The notes under the pieces: generated by a model | Told to the model about the DNA's origin: nothing | The model's input: the letters and a program-made list of their open reading frames with translations, nothing else | The model's database searches: none | Translations under genes and position numbers: made by a program | From: Streptomyces sp. NBC_00390 | GTDB lineage: Bacteria > Actinomycetota > Actinomycetes > Streptomycetales > Streptomycetaceae | Direction: 5' to 3' | NCBI RefSeq assembly: GCF_036057275.1 | Contig: NZ_CP107945.1 | Coordinates: forward strand, 3,348,001 to 3,412,000 | DNA length: 64,000 nucleotides | Shown: in pieces, positions 27,371 to 35,360 of the stretch | Position numbering within the stretch: position 1 is the first letter of the stretch | Layout: each line of letters opens with the position of its first letter

Positions 27371-27704
27371 CGCTCTACGAGTCTAGGCCGCCCCGCCGAC
27401 AGACGTGGACGCCGCCCGAAACCCCGCACTCCCGGGAGCGTGAAGTGGTACGCCGGCGGGCGCGGGACCTGCTCCCGGCCCGGTGTCCGCGCCCGCGCGC
27501 AGCGCGCTGACCTGTAGGCCAGGGCCGGCTCCGGACACGGCGGAGTTCCGGTTACCCCTGGTACCCCTCACCCACGCCTGAGGCAAGGTCACGAAAATGT
27601 ATCGGACAAATCGAACATCAACCTTCCCAGCAGCCGCACGAGTTGGCTAGCGTGCTCGTCCAGACGGTCCGTACCCCCCTGGCGACCCACGTCACATCGG
27701 GCGG

Positions 27705-27848
27705 TCTGCGCCGAATCCGGGCTTTCCGCAAGGAAGTTCGGAACCGGGGACCCACTATGCACAACCGGGGTGAATCGGACCTGGCTCGAACTGGTCCGTA
27801 GGGCATCTTCCGTTCGCCCGAACCCGACAGCTAACCCGGTAGGCGGTA
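27705..27848 (+). ncRNA. Probable c-di-AMP riboswitch (ydaO/yuaA type)
   Basis: Conserved blocks appear in the expected order: CGCCGAATCC (27709-27718), GGGGACCC (27746-27753), GGGGTGAATC (27767-27776), CCCGAACCCGACAGCTAACC (27817-27836) and GGTAGGCGG (27838-27846). The 5' GCCGAA and 3' GGCGG ends can close the outer helix. It ends about 24 bases before the NlpC/P60 start. In Streptomyces this class sits before cell-wall hydrolase genes and shuts them off when c-di-AMP is bound. The rest of the 27371-27871 gap holds divergent promoters with an AT-rich patch near 27593-27626. Confidence 0.85.
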
Positions 27849-27871
27849 CACGGAAGAAGGAGATGTCGGCC

Positions 27872-29041
27872 TTGGCGTCGCATCGCAAGCCCCGCAGCCG
27901 TACGGCGAAACCCTCGACCGCCGTCGGGTTCACCACGGCCGCCCTCGCCGGTGTCACCCTGCTGTCCTCGCAGAGCGCAGGCGCCGCGCCCGCCGAGCCG
28001 AAGCCCTCCATCGAGGAGGTGCAGAAGAAGGTCGACGACCTGTACCGGCAGGCCGGCACCGAGACGCAGAGGTACAACAAGGCCAAGGAGGCCACGGAGG
28101 GGAAGCGCCGCGAAGTCGGCAAGCTGCTCGACGAGGCGGCCCAGCGCACCGAGAAGCTGAACGAGTCCCGCCGGGCGCTGGGCAACTACGCCGCGGCGCA
28201 GTACCGCACGGGCGCGGTCACCCCGACCGCCGCCCTGCTGTTCGCCGACAGCCCCCAGGCGTACTTCGACCAGAGTCAGCTGATGGACCGGATGACGGAC
28301 CAGCAGCGCGAGACGATCAGCGAGTACGAGACCGAGCGGGCCGCCGCCGCCGAGCAGCGGTCCGAGGCGACGAAGAGCCTCGAGTCCCTCACCGAGTCGC
28401 AGCAGGCGCTGCGCGAGAGCAAGCGGACCGTGCAGACCAAGCTCGCCGAGGCGCGCGAACTGCTGTCGAAGCTGACGGCGCAGGAGAAGGCCCGGCTCGC
28501 GGAGATCGAGCGCCAGAAGGAGGAGGAGGCGCGCCGCAAGGCTGAGGCGAAGGCCAAGGCGGAGGCGGAGGCCCGAGCCCAGGCGGAGGCCGAGCGCCGG
28601 CAGCAGGAACAGCAGAACGACACGAGCCCGGGGACGGGTACGGGCACCGGCACCGGCACCGGCACCGGCACGTCGCCCGACAGCGGCTATGCCGCCAAGG
28701 CCGACAAGGTGCTCGCCTTCGCCCGCGCCCAGATCGGCAAGCCGTACGTCTGGGGCGCGACCGGCCCCAGCTCCTACGACTGCTCGGGCCTGACCCAGGC
28801 GGCATGGAAGGCCGCCGGCGTCGAGCTGCCGCGTACCACCTGGGACCAGGTGAAGGTCGGCCAGCGGGTCGCGACGGGCGACCTGGTCCCCGGAGACCTG
28901 GTCTTCTTCTACGACGACATCAGCCACGTCGGCATCTACATCGGCGGCGGCAAGATGATCCACGCCCCCAAGCCGGGCGCAAACGTCCGCGAGGAGTCCA
29001 TCTACTACATGCCGATCTACGGCAGCGTCCGCCCGGCCTGA
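27872..29041 (+). CDS. NlpC/P60 (C40) cell-wall hydrolase with coiled-coil region
   Basis: The 389-residue secreted hydrolase has a signal peptide (cleavage near 40), a long coiled-coil region (about 45-250) that ends in a charged KAEAKAKAEAE stretch, and a Gly/Thr linker (GTGTGTG). The C-terminal NlpC/P60 domain has the catalytic Cys304 in YDCSGL and His352 in SHVGIYIGG. It should cut D-Glu/diamino-acid peptide bonds in peptidoglycan. AAGGAG abuts an ATG at 27863 but lies nine bases before TTG 27872. I therefore prefer the TTG start (MASHRKPRSR). Transcription is probably controlled by the upstream riboswitch. Confidence 0.92.
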   Translation: MASHRKPRSRTAKPSTAVGFTTAALAGVTLLSSQSAGAAPAEPKPSIEEVQKKVDDLYRQAGTETQRYNKAKEATEGKRREVGKLLDEAAQRTEKLNESRRALGNYAAAQYRTGAVTPTAALLFADSPQAYFDQSQLMDRMTDQQRETISEYETERAAAAEQRSEATKSLESLTESQQALRESKRTVQTKLAEARELLSKLTAQEKARLAEIERQKEEEARRKAEAKAKAEAEARAQAEAERRQQEQQNDTSPGTGTGTGTGTGTGTSPDSGYAAKADKVLAFARAQIGKPYVWGATGPSSYDCSGLTQAAWKAAGVELPRTTWDQVKVGQRVATGDLVPGDLVFFYDDISHVGIYIGGGKMIHAPKPGANVREESIYYMPIYGSVRPA

Positions 29042-29059
29042 CCGGGGCGAAGCGCAAAA

Positions 29060-29092
29060 CAGCGCCCGGGTGGCCGAGCCGCCCGGGCGCTG
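29060..29092. terminator. Bidirectional terminator after the NlpC/P60 gene
   Basis: CAGCGCCCGGG (29060-29070) pairs with CCCGGGCGCTG (29082-29092). It lies between convergent genes. Confidence 0.82.
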
Positions 29093-29111
29093 CGCTGTCC
29101 TTGAGGACGTC

Positions 29112-29465
29112 TCACGTCCACAGGGTCGCGATGAAGATGTTCGCCACGGTCAGGCCGCCGACCGCGCCGAACACCGCCTTGTCGACCTTCTCCTCGTCGC
29201 GCTTGACGTAGACCAGCGCCAGGATCACCACCAGGACCGCGAGCTTGATGCCGATCTTGAGGTTGTTCACCGGCTGGTCGTCCGCCTGGTTCAGGCCCAC
29301 CAGCGCCACGCCCGTGATCAGCATCGTCAGGGCACCGTGCAGCATCGCCGGGGTGAAGCGTGCCGTGCCCGCGCCCATCGCCTTCATCTGGGTCAGGAAG
29401 CCGCCCAGCAAGGAGGCGATGCCGATGATGTGCAGGGCGACGAAGACATTGATGAGTACGTCCAT
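29112..29465 (-). CDS. Small integral membrane protein
   Basis: The 117-residue protein has four predicted membrane helices (about 3-22, 40-60, 68-88 and 97-116) with short charged loops. ATG at 29465 begins MDVLINVFVALHIIG; an upstream frame extension is polar and has no ribosome site. No motif is recognised. It lies between two NlpC/P60 genes that are on the other strand. Confidence 0.78.
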   Translation of the reverse strand: MDVLINVFVALHIIGIASLLGGFLTQMKAMGAGTARFTPAMLHGALTMLITGVALVGLNQADDQPVNNLKIGIKLAVLVVILALVYVKRDEEKVDKAVFGAVGGLTVANIFIATLWT

Positions 29466-29796
29466 GAGGCGGAGCCTAGCCCTGCCTGTACCACTGACCT
29501 CCGGTAAGGGGAGCCTCATCCGGAGCATCGGTCAGGCCGGCGCGGGAATGTGGGCCCGGGCGAGGGGCCCGCAGACAGAAAGCGGTCCGAGCTGTCCACC
29601 TTCGTTCACTTTCGGTCCTTGGGCCGCGGCCCCGTGACCGCCAGGTTTAGCGTCCTTCGTCAGGTGGCCGACTCCCCAACGCCGTTGAGCAGCCGGACGG
29701 TTCGGCCGCCACCGCCGAGATGTCCGGCGGCGGGCCGCTTCCCCTGTGCGGCGCGCCGCCGGACCCGCAGGGAACGGAAGGACGTGGACGCCCCCC

Positions 29797-30858
29797 GTGG
29801 CAGCGCACCGGAAACCCAGGCAGCATCCGTTCGGCGGCCAGGCCGCTCGTACGGCCGCCACTCTCGCGCTCGCCGGCGCCGCGACGACCACCGCCTTCGA
29901 AGGGACCGGGCACGCCGAACCCCGGCTCACCCCCGCACAGATCAAGGCCCGGATCGACAGGCTCTACCAGGAGGCCGAGGCGGCCACCGAGAAGTACAAC
30001 GGGGCCCGGGAGGAGACCGCGAGCGCCCGCAGGTCGCTCGGCAGGCTGCGCGACGAGGCCGCCCGCAGGACCGAGCGGCTCAACGCCTCCCGCAACGCCG
30101 TCGGTTCCTTCGCGACCGCCCAGTACCGCTCGGGCAGCCTCGATCCCGGGCTGCAGCTCGCGCTCACCTCGGACCCCGACGACTACCTGGAACGGGCGGC
30201 CCTGGCCGAGCGGACAGGGGCTCGACAGGCGACCGCTGTCGCCGGCGTCCAGCGCGAGCTGATGGAGCTCGCCCGGCTCAGGGCGCAGGCGGGCGAGCGG
30301 ATGGACCAGCTCGAGGCCCGCCGGCGCGAGCTGGCCGAGCACAAGTCGACCGTCCGGGCCAAGCTCGCGGCCGCCGAGCGGCTGCTGGCCGACCTCACCG
30401 AGGAGCAGCGCGCCGCCTACGAGTCCGGCGGACCGGTTGCGGGGCCCGGCAGCACTGCCACCCGTGCGGACCGCTCGGCGGCGCCCCGGGCAGGCCTCCA
30501 GGCCCCCAACAGCCGTGCCGCACAGGCCATCGCGTTCGCCTACGGAGCCCTCGGCAAGCCCTACGTCTGGGGCGCGACCGGCCCGAACGCCTTCGACTGC
30601 TCCGGACTCGTCCAGGCCGCGTGGCGCTCGGCCGGGGTGTCATTGCCCCGCACCACGTACACCCAGATCAACGCCGGCCGGCGCGTCGCGCGTTCTCAAC
30701 TTGCCCCGGGTGACCTGGTGTTCTTCTACTCGGGGATTTCACATGTCGGCCTGTACATCGGCGGCGGCCAGATGATCCACGCCCCGCGCCCCGGGGCACC
30801 GGTCCGTGTCGCGCCGATCGACGAAATGCCCTTCGCGGGCGCCACACGGGTCTCCTGA
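29797..30858 (+). CDS. Second NlpC/P60 (C40) cell-wall hydrolase
   Basis: The 353-residue paralogue of the preceding C40 enzyme has an N-terminal hydrophobic signal (about 15-35), a coiled coil (about 45-205), a short linker, and an NlpC/P60 domain with Cys268 in FDCSGL and SHVGLYIGGG. The two catalytic domains are closely similar, so a local duplication is likely. The start is GTG at 29797 with GGAAGGA upstream. Unlike its neighbour, it has no ydaO-like conserved blocks upstream, so it is probably regulated differently. Confidence 0.9.
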   Translation: MAAHRKPRQHPFGGQAARTAATLALAGAATTTAFEGTGHAEPRLTPAQIKARIDRLYQEAEAATEKYNGAREETASARRSLGRLRDEAARRTERLNASRNAVGSFATAQYRSGSLDPGLQLALTSDPDDYLERAALAERTGARQATAVAGVQRELMELARLRAQAGERMDQLEARRRELAEHKSTVRAKLAAAERLLADLTEEQRAAYESGGPVAGPGSTATRADRSAAPRAGLQAPNSRAAQAIAFAYGALGKPYVWGATGPNAFDCSGLVQAAWRSAGVSLPRTTYTQINAGRRVARSQLAPGDLVFFYSGISHVGLYIGGGQMIHAPRPGAPVRVAPIDEMPFAGATRVS

Positions 30859-30949
30859 CATCCGCTGCGTGTGTCCGGGCATCCCGGACGACCGGCGTGC
30901 CCCGGCGCAGCGCGGCCGGCTCACCGGCCGCCCCGATGGCCGCCGACGA

Positions 30950-31651
30950 TCACACCAGCCGTCGGGCAGTCGCCCATCGCGTCAGCTCATGCCTGTTCGA
31001 CAGCTGGAGTTTGCGCAGCACCGCGGAGACATGCGACTCGACCGTCTTGACCGAGATGAACAGCTGCTTCGCGATCTCCTTGTACGCATAGCCCCGCGCG
31101 ATCAGCCGCAGCACCTCGCGCTCTCGCTGGGTCAGCCGGTCCAGGTCCTCGTCCACCGGCGGCGCGTCCGTGGAGGCGAACGCGTCGAGCACGAAGCCCG
31201 CGAGCCGCGGCGAGAAGACCGCGTCCCCCTCCTGCACCCGGAAGATCGAGTCGACGAGGTCCGTGCCGGTGATGGTCTTGGTGACATAGCCCCGGGCCCC
31301 GCCCCGGATCACCCCGATGACATCCTCGGCGGCGTCCGACACGGACAGCGCGAGGAAACGCACCGGGCTCTCCGCCGCCGCCATCAGCGAGGCGCAGCGG
31401 CGCAGCACCTCCACCCCGCCACCGCCCGGCAGATGCACGTCCAGCAGGACGACCTCGGGACGGGTCGCGGTGATCACAGTGACCGCCTGGTCCACGTCGG
31501 CGGCCTCGCCGACAACCTCGACGCCGGTGGTCTCGGTCCTGCCGATCTCGGCCTGCACCCCCGTGCGGAACATCCGGTGATCATCGACGAGCACGACCCG
31601 CACTCGACGTGCGACGCCCTCGCCGGCCCCGGCTTCAGCAGCCTCGGTCAT
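30950..31651 (-). CDS. LuxR/NarL-family response regulator
   Basis: The 233-residue regulator has a receiver domain with phospho-acceptor Asp71 (VVLLDVHLPG), acidic pair DD at 23-24, and conserved Ser and Lys (ALSVSD, VTKTI), plus a C-terminal LuxR helix-turn-helix (LTQREREVLRLIARGYAYKE). It overlaps the upstream kinase gene by four bases, so it is that kinase's partner. The PspC-type sensor suggests control of an envelope-stress response, possibly including the divergent PspC gene. Confidence 0.93.
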   Translation of the reverse strand: MTEAAEAGAGEGVARRVRVVLVDDHRMFRTGVQAEIGRTETTGVEVVGEAADVDQAVTVITATRPEVVLLDVHLPGGGGVEVLRRCASLMAAAESPVRFLALSVSDAAEDVIGVIRGGARGYVTKTITGTDLVDSIFRVQEGDAVFSPRLAGFVLDAFASTDAPPVDEDLDRLTQREREVLRLIARGYAYKEIAKQLFISVKTVESHVSAVLRKLQLSNRHELTRWATARRLV

Positions 31652-32940
31652 TGGTCCGCCCTCTCCATCTCGAGCTCCACTTCCGTGCCCCCGCCCGGCA
31701 CGGAACGCAGCCGCGCCGTCCCGCCGTTGCGCTGCATCCGGCCGATGATCGATTCTCTGACGCCCATACGGTCCTCGGGCACCGCATCCAGGTCAAATCC
31801 CGGCCCCCTGTCCCGGACGGACACGAACACCGTACGGCCCTCGACCTCCGCGTAGACCTGTACCGCGCCTCCCTCGCCACCGTACTTGGCGGCATTCACC
31901 ATCGCCTCGCGTGCGGCCTGCATCTGTGCCCCCAGTTTGTCGTCGAGCGGGCAGTCACCGACGACCACGACCTCCAGTGGCACGCCGTGCTTGTCCTCGA
32001 CCTCGGCGGCGGCCTTCTTGACCGCGTCGGCGAGGGTGCCGGGCTCCTCGTCCTCGTCCTTGCCGGTGCCCTCGGGGTTGTACAGCCAGTTGCGCAGCTC
32101 GCGCTCCTGGGCGCGGGCGAGGCGGCGCACCTCGCCCGGGTCGTCCGCGTTCCGCTGGATCAGGGTGAGGGTGTGCAGGACGGAGTCATGGACATGGGCC
32201 GCGACCTCGGCACGCTCCTGGGCCCGGATGCGCATGGTCCGCTCCTCGGAGAGGTCCTGGGTCATCCGCACCAGCCAGGGTCCGGCGAGCAGGGCGACAC
32301 CGGCGATCACGGCGATCGACGCGGTCAGTACGTTGCCCAGCTGGGCCGCGGAGCCGCGCACCACCATGAAGACCGTGAGGCCCATGCCGACCAGAGCGAC
32401 ACCGGCGAGCGCCCTGACCAGCTGAAGCAGCCGCCGCCGGCGGCCGACCGCCGTCCAGCGCGCGCGGCGTGCGTTGTCCGCCTGCCGCCACACCAGCACC
32501 ACACCGGCACCGATGAGCAGTGTCGGCCCCAGATAGCGGTTGGCGCTGCCGCCGGTGTCGACGTTGCCCGCGAAGATCACCGCGCCGATCAGCAGCAGGA
32601 CCAGGGCGAACATCTGTCCCTTGTCGGGCTTGCGGAGTCTGCGGCGGCCGTCGGGCATGGTCTCGAAGACCGAGCGCGATTCGGCGGCGCGGCCGCCCAC
32701 CCCGAGCGGCACGACGATCCAGAACACCGCGTACAGCAGGGCGCCGAGGCCGTCGGCCATGAACAGGCCGAGGAATATCAGGCGCACCCAGACGACAGGC
32801 AGGCCCAGATGCCCTGCCAGACCGCGGGCGACGCCGCCGAGCATCCGGCCGTCCGCGCTGCGGTACAGCTTGCGCAGCGGCTGCTCCTCCGGCGCGGAGG
32901 CGCGGGAAGGGCCGGCGGGTCGGGGCGTGGCGACTGGCAT
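31648..32940 (-). CDS. Sensor histidine kinase with N-terminal PspC domain
   Basis: The 430-residue kinase begins with a PspC domain (about 22-82, LRKLYRSADGRMLGGVARGL), then several membrane helices (up to about 225), a HisKA_3-type dimerisation helix with His251 in AAHVHDSVLHTL, an N-box (REAMVNAAKYGG) and a GPGF ATP-lid motif. PspC fused to a kinase suggests sensing of membrane stress. The start at 32940 is 152 bases from the divergent PspC-family gene, so the two share a promoter region. Confidence 0.93.
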   Translation of the reverse strand: MPVATPRPAGPSRASAPEEQPLRKLYRSADGRMLGGVARGLAGHLGLPVVWVRLIFLGLFMADGLGALLYAVFWIVVPLGVGGRAAESRSVFETMPDGRRRLRKPDKGQMFALVLLLIGAVIFAGNVDTGGSANRYLGPTLLIGAGVVLVWRQADNARRARWTAVGRRRRLLQLVRALAGVALVGMGLTVFMVVRGSAAQLGNVLTASIAVIAGVALLAGPWLVRMTQDLSEERTMRIRAQERAEVAAHVHDSVLHTLTLIQRNADDPGEVRRLARAQERELRNWLYNPEGTGKDEDEEPGTLADAVKKAAAEVEDKHGVPLEVVVVGDCPLDDKLGAQMQAAREAMVNAAKYGGEGGAVQVYAEVEGRTVFVSVRDRGPGFDLDAVPEDRMGVRESIIGRMQRNGGTARLRSVPGGGTEVELEMERADQ

Positions 32941-33092
32941 GCCCCGATCGTCACATGCAAGGACAGGCCGCGGTATCAGGGTCGTCCCTTAAACCACCCC
33001 CGAGACCGCCCCTGACTGCCGGGGCCGATATCAGGGATCGGCCAGGGTCGAGCCGGGTGCCGTCACGCCATCCGGCCCGTCACCATGGACGT

Positions 33093-34436
33093 ATGACTTC
33101 GCCGACCACCCCGCCCGGGGAACCGCACGCCGGCGGGCAGCCACCGCCGCCGGCCACCGGGCCGGGCGCCGCCGTGCCGACCGAGGTGCTTCAGCTGCGC
33201 CGCTCGCCCCGTCACAAGGTGGTGGCCGGTGTCTGCGGCGGGCTCGGGCGGTACTGCGACATAGACCCGGTGATATTCCGGATCGTCATCGGGGTGCTGT
33301 CGGTGACCGGTGGCGTCGGCCTGATCTTCTACGGTTTCGCCTGGCTGCTGATCCCGTTCGAGGACGAGGAGGAGAACGAGTTCCGGCGGCTGCTGTCCGG
33401 CCGGGTCGACGGCGCGTCCCTCACCGCCGTACTGCTCGCCCTGATCGGCTGTGGCGGCTTCCTGACCATGGTGAGCAACGAGGGGATGCTCGCCTTCGCC
33501 GCGCTGCTGTCGCTCGCGGTCCTGGGCGCTGCCGTCTGGTCCAAGCGCCGTCGGCTCGCCACGCCTGACGGAGCACTGCTGGACCCGGCGACGGCACACG
33601 CGGTCGCCGAGGCCCCGCCCGAGACGAAGGCACCGCCCGCGCCCGACAGCCCGTCGTGGTGGCGGGACCCGATCGTCAAGGACGGCACGACCGGGCTGAT
33701 ACCGACCGGGTATCTGTGGGGGCCCGAGGGCGCCGTGGAGGAGGCCGCGCTGGCGCGTTCGCACCGTGACGAGGCGGCCGCCCACGCCATCTCGCAGCCG
33801 CGCGGACCGCGCGGCATCGGCGGCACGGTCTTTCTGCTGGCGCTGCTCGCGGGCGGGCTCGGCACCGGGCTGAGCTGGGACGGGCAGCCGCTGGGCACCA
33901 GCCTGCAGATCGGGCTGGTGTGCGCACTCGCCGTGTTCGGGCTCGGGCTGCTGGTCAGTTCGCTGCTGGGGCGTACGGGCTTCGGCACCGTCCTGCTGGC
34001 GCTGATGACGGCGGGGCTGCTGGCGGGCGCCGCGGCCATTCCCAAGGACATCAGCACGCAGTGGGGGGAACGGAACTGGAGGCCGGCGTCTGCGACCGCC
34101 GTCCAGCCGCGCTACGAACTGGGCACCGGACAGGGGACGCTCGACCTGTCCTCCCTCACTGTGCCCGAGGGCGAGACGGTTGCGACACAGGCACAGGTCG
34201 GGCTCGGGCAGCTCAGGGTCGTGGTGCCGAAGGACGCCGCGGTGACGGTGCGCGCCGAGGTGGGGCTCGGCGACATCCGTCTGCCGTCCGACGCGGCGGA
34301 CGACATCGACGTCTCCCCCGGCCAGGACCGGCACACCACGCTGCCCGCACCCCGAGGCGCGAAGCCGGCGGGCACGCTGGAGCTGGAGCTGGAAGTGGGC
34401 ATCGGACAGGTGGAGGTGACCCGTGCCGCGTCATGA
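33093..34436 (+). CDS. PspC-domain membrane protein
   Basis: The 447-residue protein has a short Pro-rich start, a PspC domain (about 28-92, LRRSPRHKVVAGVCGGLGRY), five or so membrane helices, and a C-terminal region of repeated short strands rich in Val, Gly and Thr (about 335-447) that resembles a toast-rack/DUF4097-like fold. The divergent sensor kinase carries the same PspC domain, so the two likely belong to one envelope-stress module. ATG 33093 has only a weak ribosome site; a nearby ATG at 33085 is out of frame. Confidence 0.87.
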   Translation: MTSPTTPPGEPHAGGQPPPPATGPGAAVPTEVLQLRRSPRHKVVAGVCGGLGRYCDIDPVIFRIVIGVLSVTGGVGLIFYGFAWLLIPFEDEEENEFRRLLSGRVDGASLTAVLLALIGCGGFLTMVSNEGMLAFAALLSLAVLGAAVWSKRRRLATPDGALLDPATAHAVAEAPPETKAPPAPDSPSWWRDPIVKDGTTGLIPTGYLWGPEGAVEEAALARSHRDEAAAHAISQPRGPRGIGGTVFLLALLAGGLGTGLSWDGQPLGTSLQIGLVCALAVFGLGLLVSSLLGRTGFGTVLLALMTAGLLAGAAAIPKDISTQWGERNWRPASATAVQPRYELGTGQGTLDLSSLTVPEGETVATQAQVGLGQLRVVVPKDAAVTVRAEVGLGDIRLPSDAADDIDVSPGQDRHTTLPAPRGAKPAGTLELELEVGIGQVEVTRAAS

Positions 34437-34818
34437 GTCCTGGCACGAGGCCGGGCACGGAGCCGGGCACGACCCGTGGCAGGCGGCCTGGCAGCACTCC
34501 GGGCACGGGCCGCGCCACGAGGCGCACCGCCGAGCCCGGCACGAGCAGCGGCGCCGGCTGCGGCACGAGTTCCGCCCGGGCAGGCTTCTGGCCGGGCTGT
34601 GCGTACTGACCGCCGCCGTGCTGTACGGCGGGGATGCCGCAGGCGCCTGGCACACGCCTTGGTATGTGGCGTTCCCCGTCGTCTTCGGCGGACTGTTCGT
34701 GGCCGGAGTGGTGGCCTGGATCCACTACGGCGTCCGGCGCCGCCGGGCCGCGATGAGGGCGTCGAGGGAGAACACGGAGGCGCCCGCCAGCACCAGCGGC
34801 AGCCACGCCATCAGATAG
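34423..34818 (+). CDS. His-rich small membrane protein
   Basis: The 131-residue protein has ten His in the first 49 residues, with HEAGHGAGH and HGPRHEAH clusters. Two membrane helices (about 54-74 and 81-101) and a basic tail follow. GTG at 34423 is inside the end of the PspC gene, with GGAGGT six bases upstream, so it is translationally coupled. Its last 94 bases overlap the 3' end of the convergent DoxX gene, suggesting read-through after loss of an earlier stop. The His cluster could bind metal, but this is untested. Confidence 0.72.
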   Translation: MPRHESWHEAGHGAGHDPWQAAWQHSGHGPRHEAHRRARHEQRRRLRHEFRPGRLLAGLCVLTAAVLYGGDAAGAWHTPWYVAFPVVFGGLFVAGVVAWIHYGVRRRRAAMRASRENTEAPASTSGSHAIR

Positions 34819-35246
34819 GCCAGGTCGTTCCCGTAGTAGTAAGGCTCGGTCTGCCAGCTCACCGTCAGCCACAGGCTCAGCGAGATCAGCGCCCCGCCGA
34901 GCGCCGCAAGGCGGGCCAGCAGCCCGACCAGTGTGCCGATGCCGACGGCCAGTTCACCGAGGGCGATGGCGTAACCGAAGCCTTCGGGGTTCCTGAGCGC
35001 CATGTCGACCAGGGCGGGCACGGCAGAGGTGTCACGCACACCGCGCATCAGCTCGCCGATCGATCCGGTGCCCGTCGCCGCCAGGAACTGGCTGTCGGTG
35101 AGCTTGTCGATGCCCGCGTAGATGAAGGTCACGCCGAGGAAGAGACGCAGCGGCAGCAGGGCGTACCGGCTCGCCGTCGCTCTGATGCCGCCCCGCTCGA
35201 CGTCGATCGTTCCGTAGGTCGCTGTCGTCCCGTACGTGTATGTCAT
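34725..35246 (-). CDS. DoxX-family membrane protein
   Basis: The 173-residue protein has the DoxX pattern: RLFLGVTFIYAGIDKL near residue 33, then three more hydrophobic helices and the short basic tail AARRRR. DoxX proteins are small quinone- or redox-linked membrane proteins, often involved in respiratory or oxidative-stress functions. ATG at 35246 begins MTYTYGTTATYG. The 3' end overlaps the convergent His-rich gene by 94 bases. Confidence 0.88.
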   Translation of the reverse strand: MTYTYGTTATYGTIDVERGGIRATASRYALLPLRLFLGVTFIYAGIDKLTDSQFLAATGTGSIGELMRGVRDTSAVPALVDMALRNPEGFGYAIALGELAVGIGTLVGLLARLAALGGALISLSLWLTVSWQTEPYYYGNDLAYLMAWLPLVLAGASVFSLDALIAARRRRTP

Positions 35247-35360
35247 CACTGGTCCCGCCTTCGGTAGACCCGTCAATGACCATACGTACGCCGAAGCGGC
35301 ACCGCTCACCAGCCATGCGGCACACACTGCGACACCCGAGTGACAGGTGTGGCGACTGGC

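Noticed and set aside
29600..29796. A c-di-AMP riboswitch upstream of the second NlpC/P60 gene
   Set aside because: The spacer has GC-rich hairpins but no ydaO blocks.
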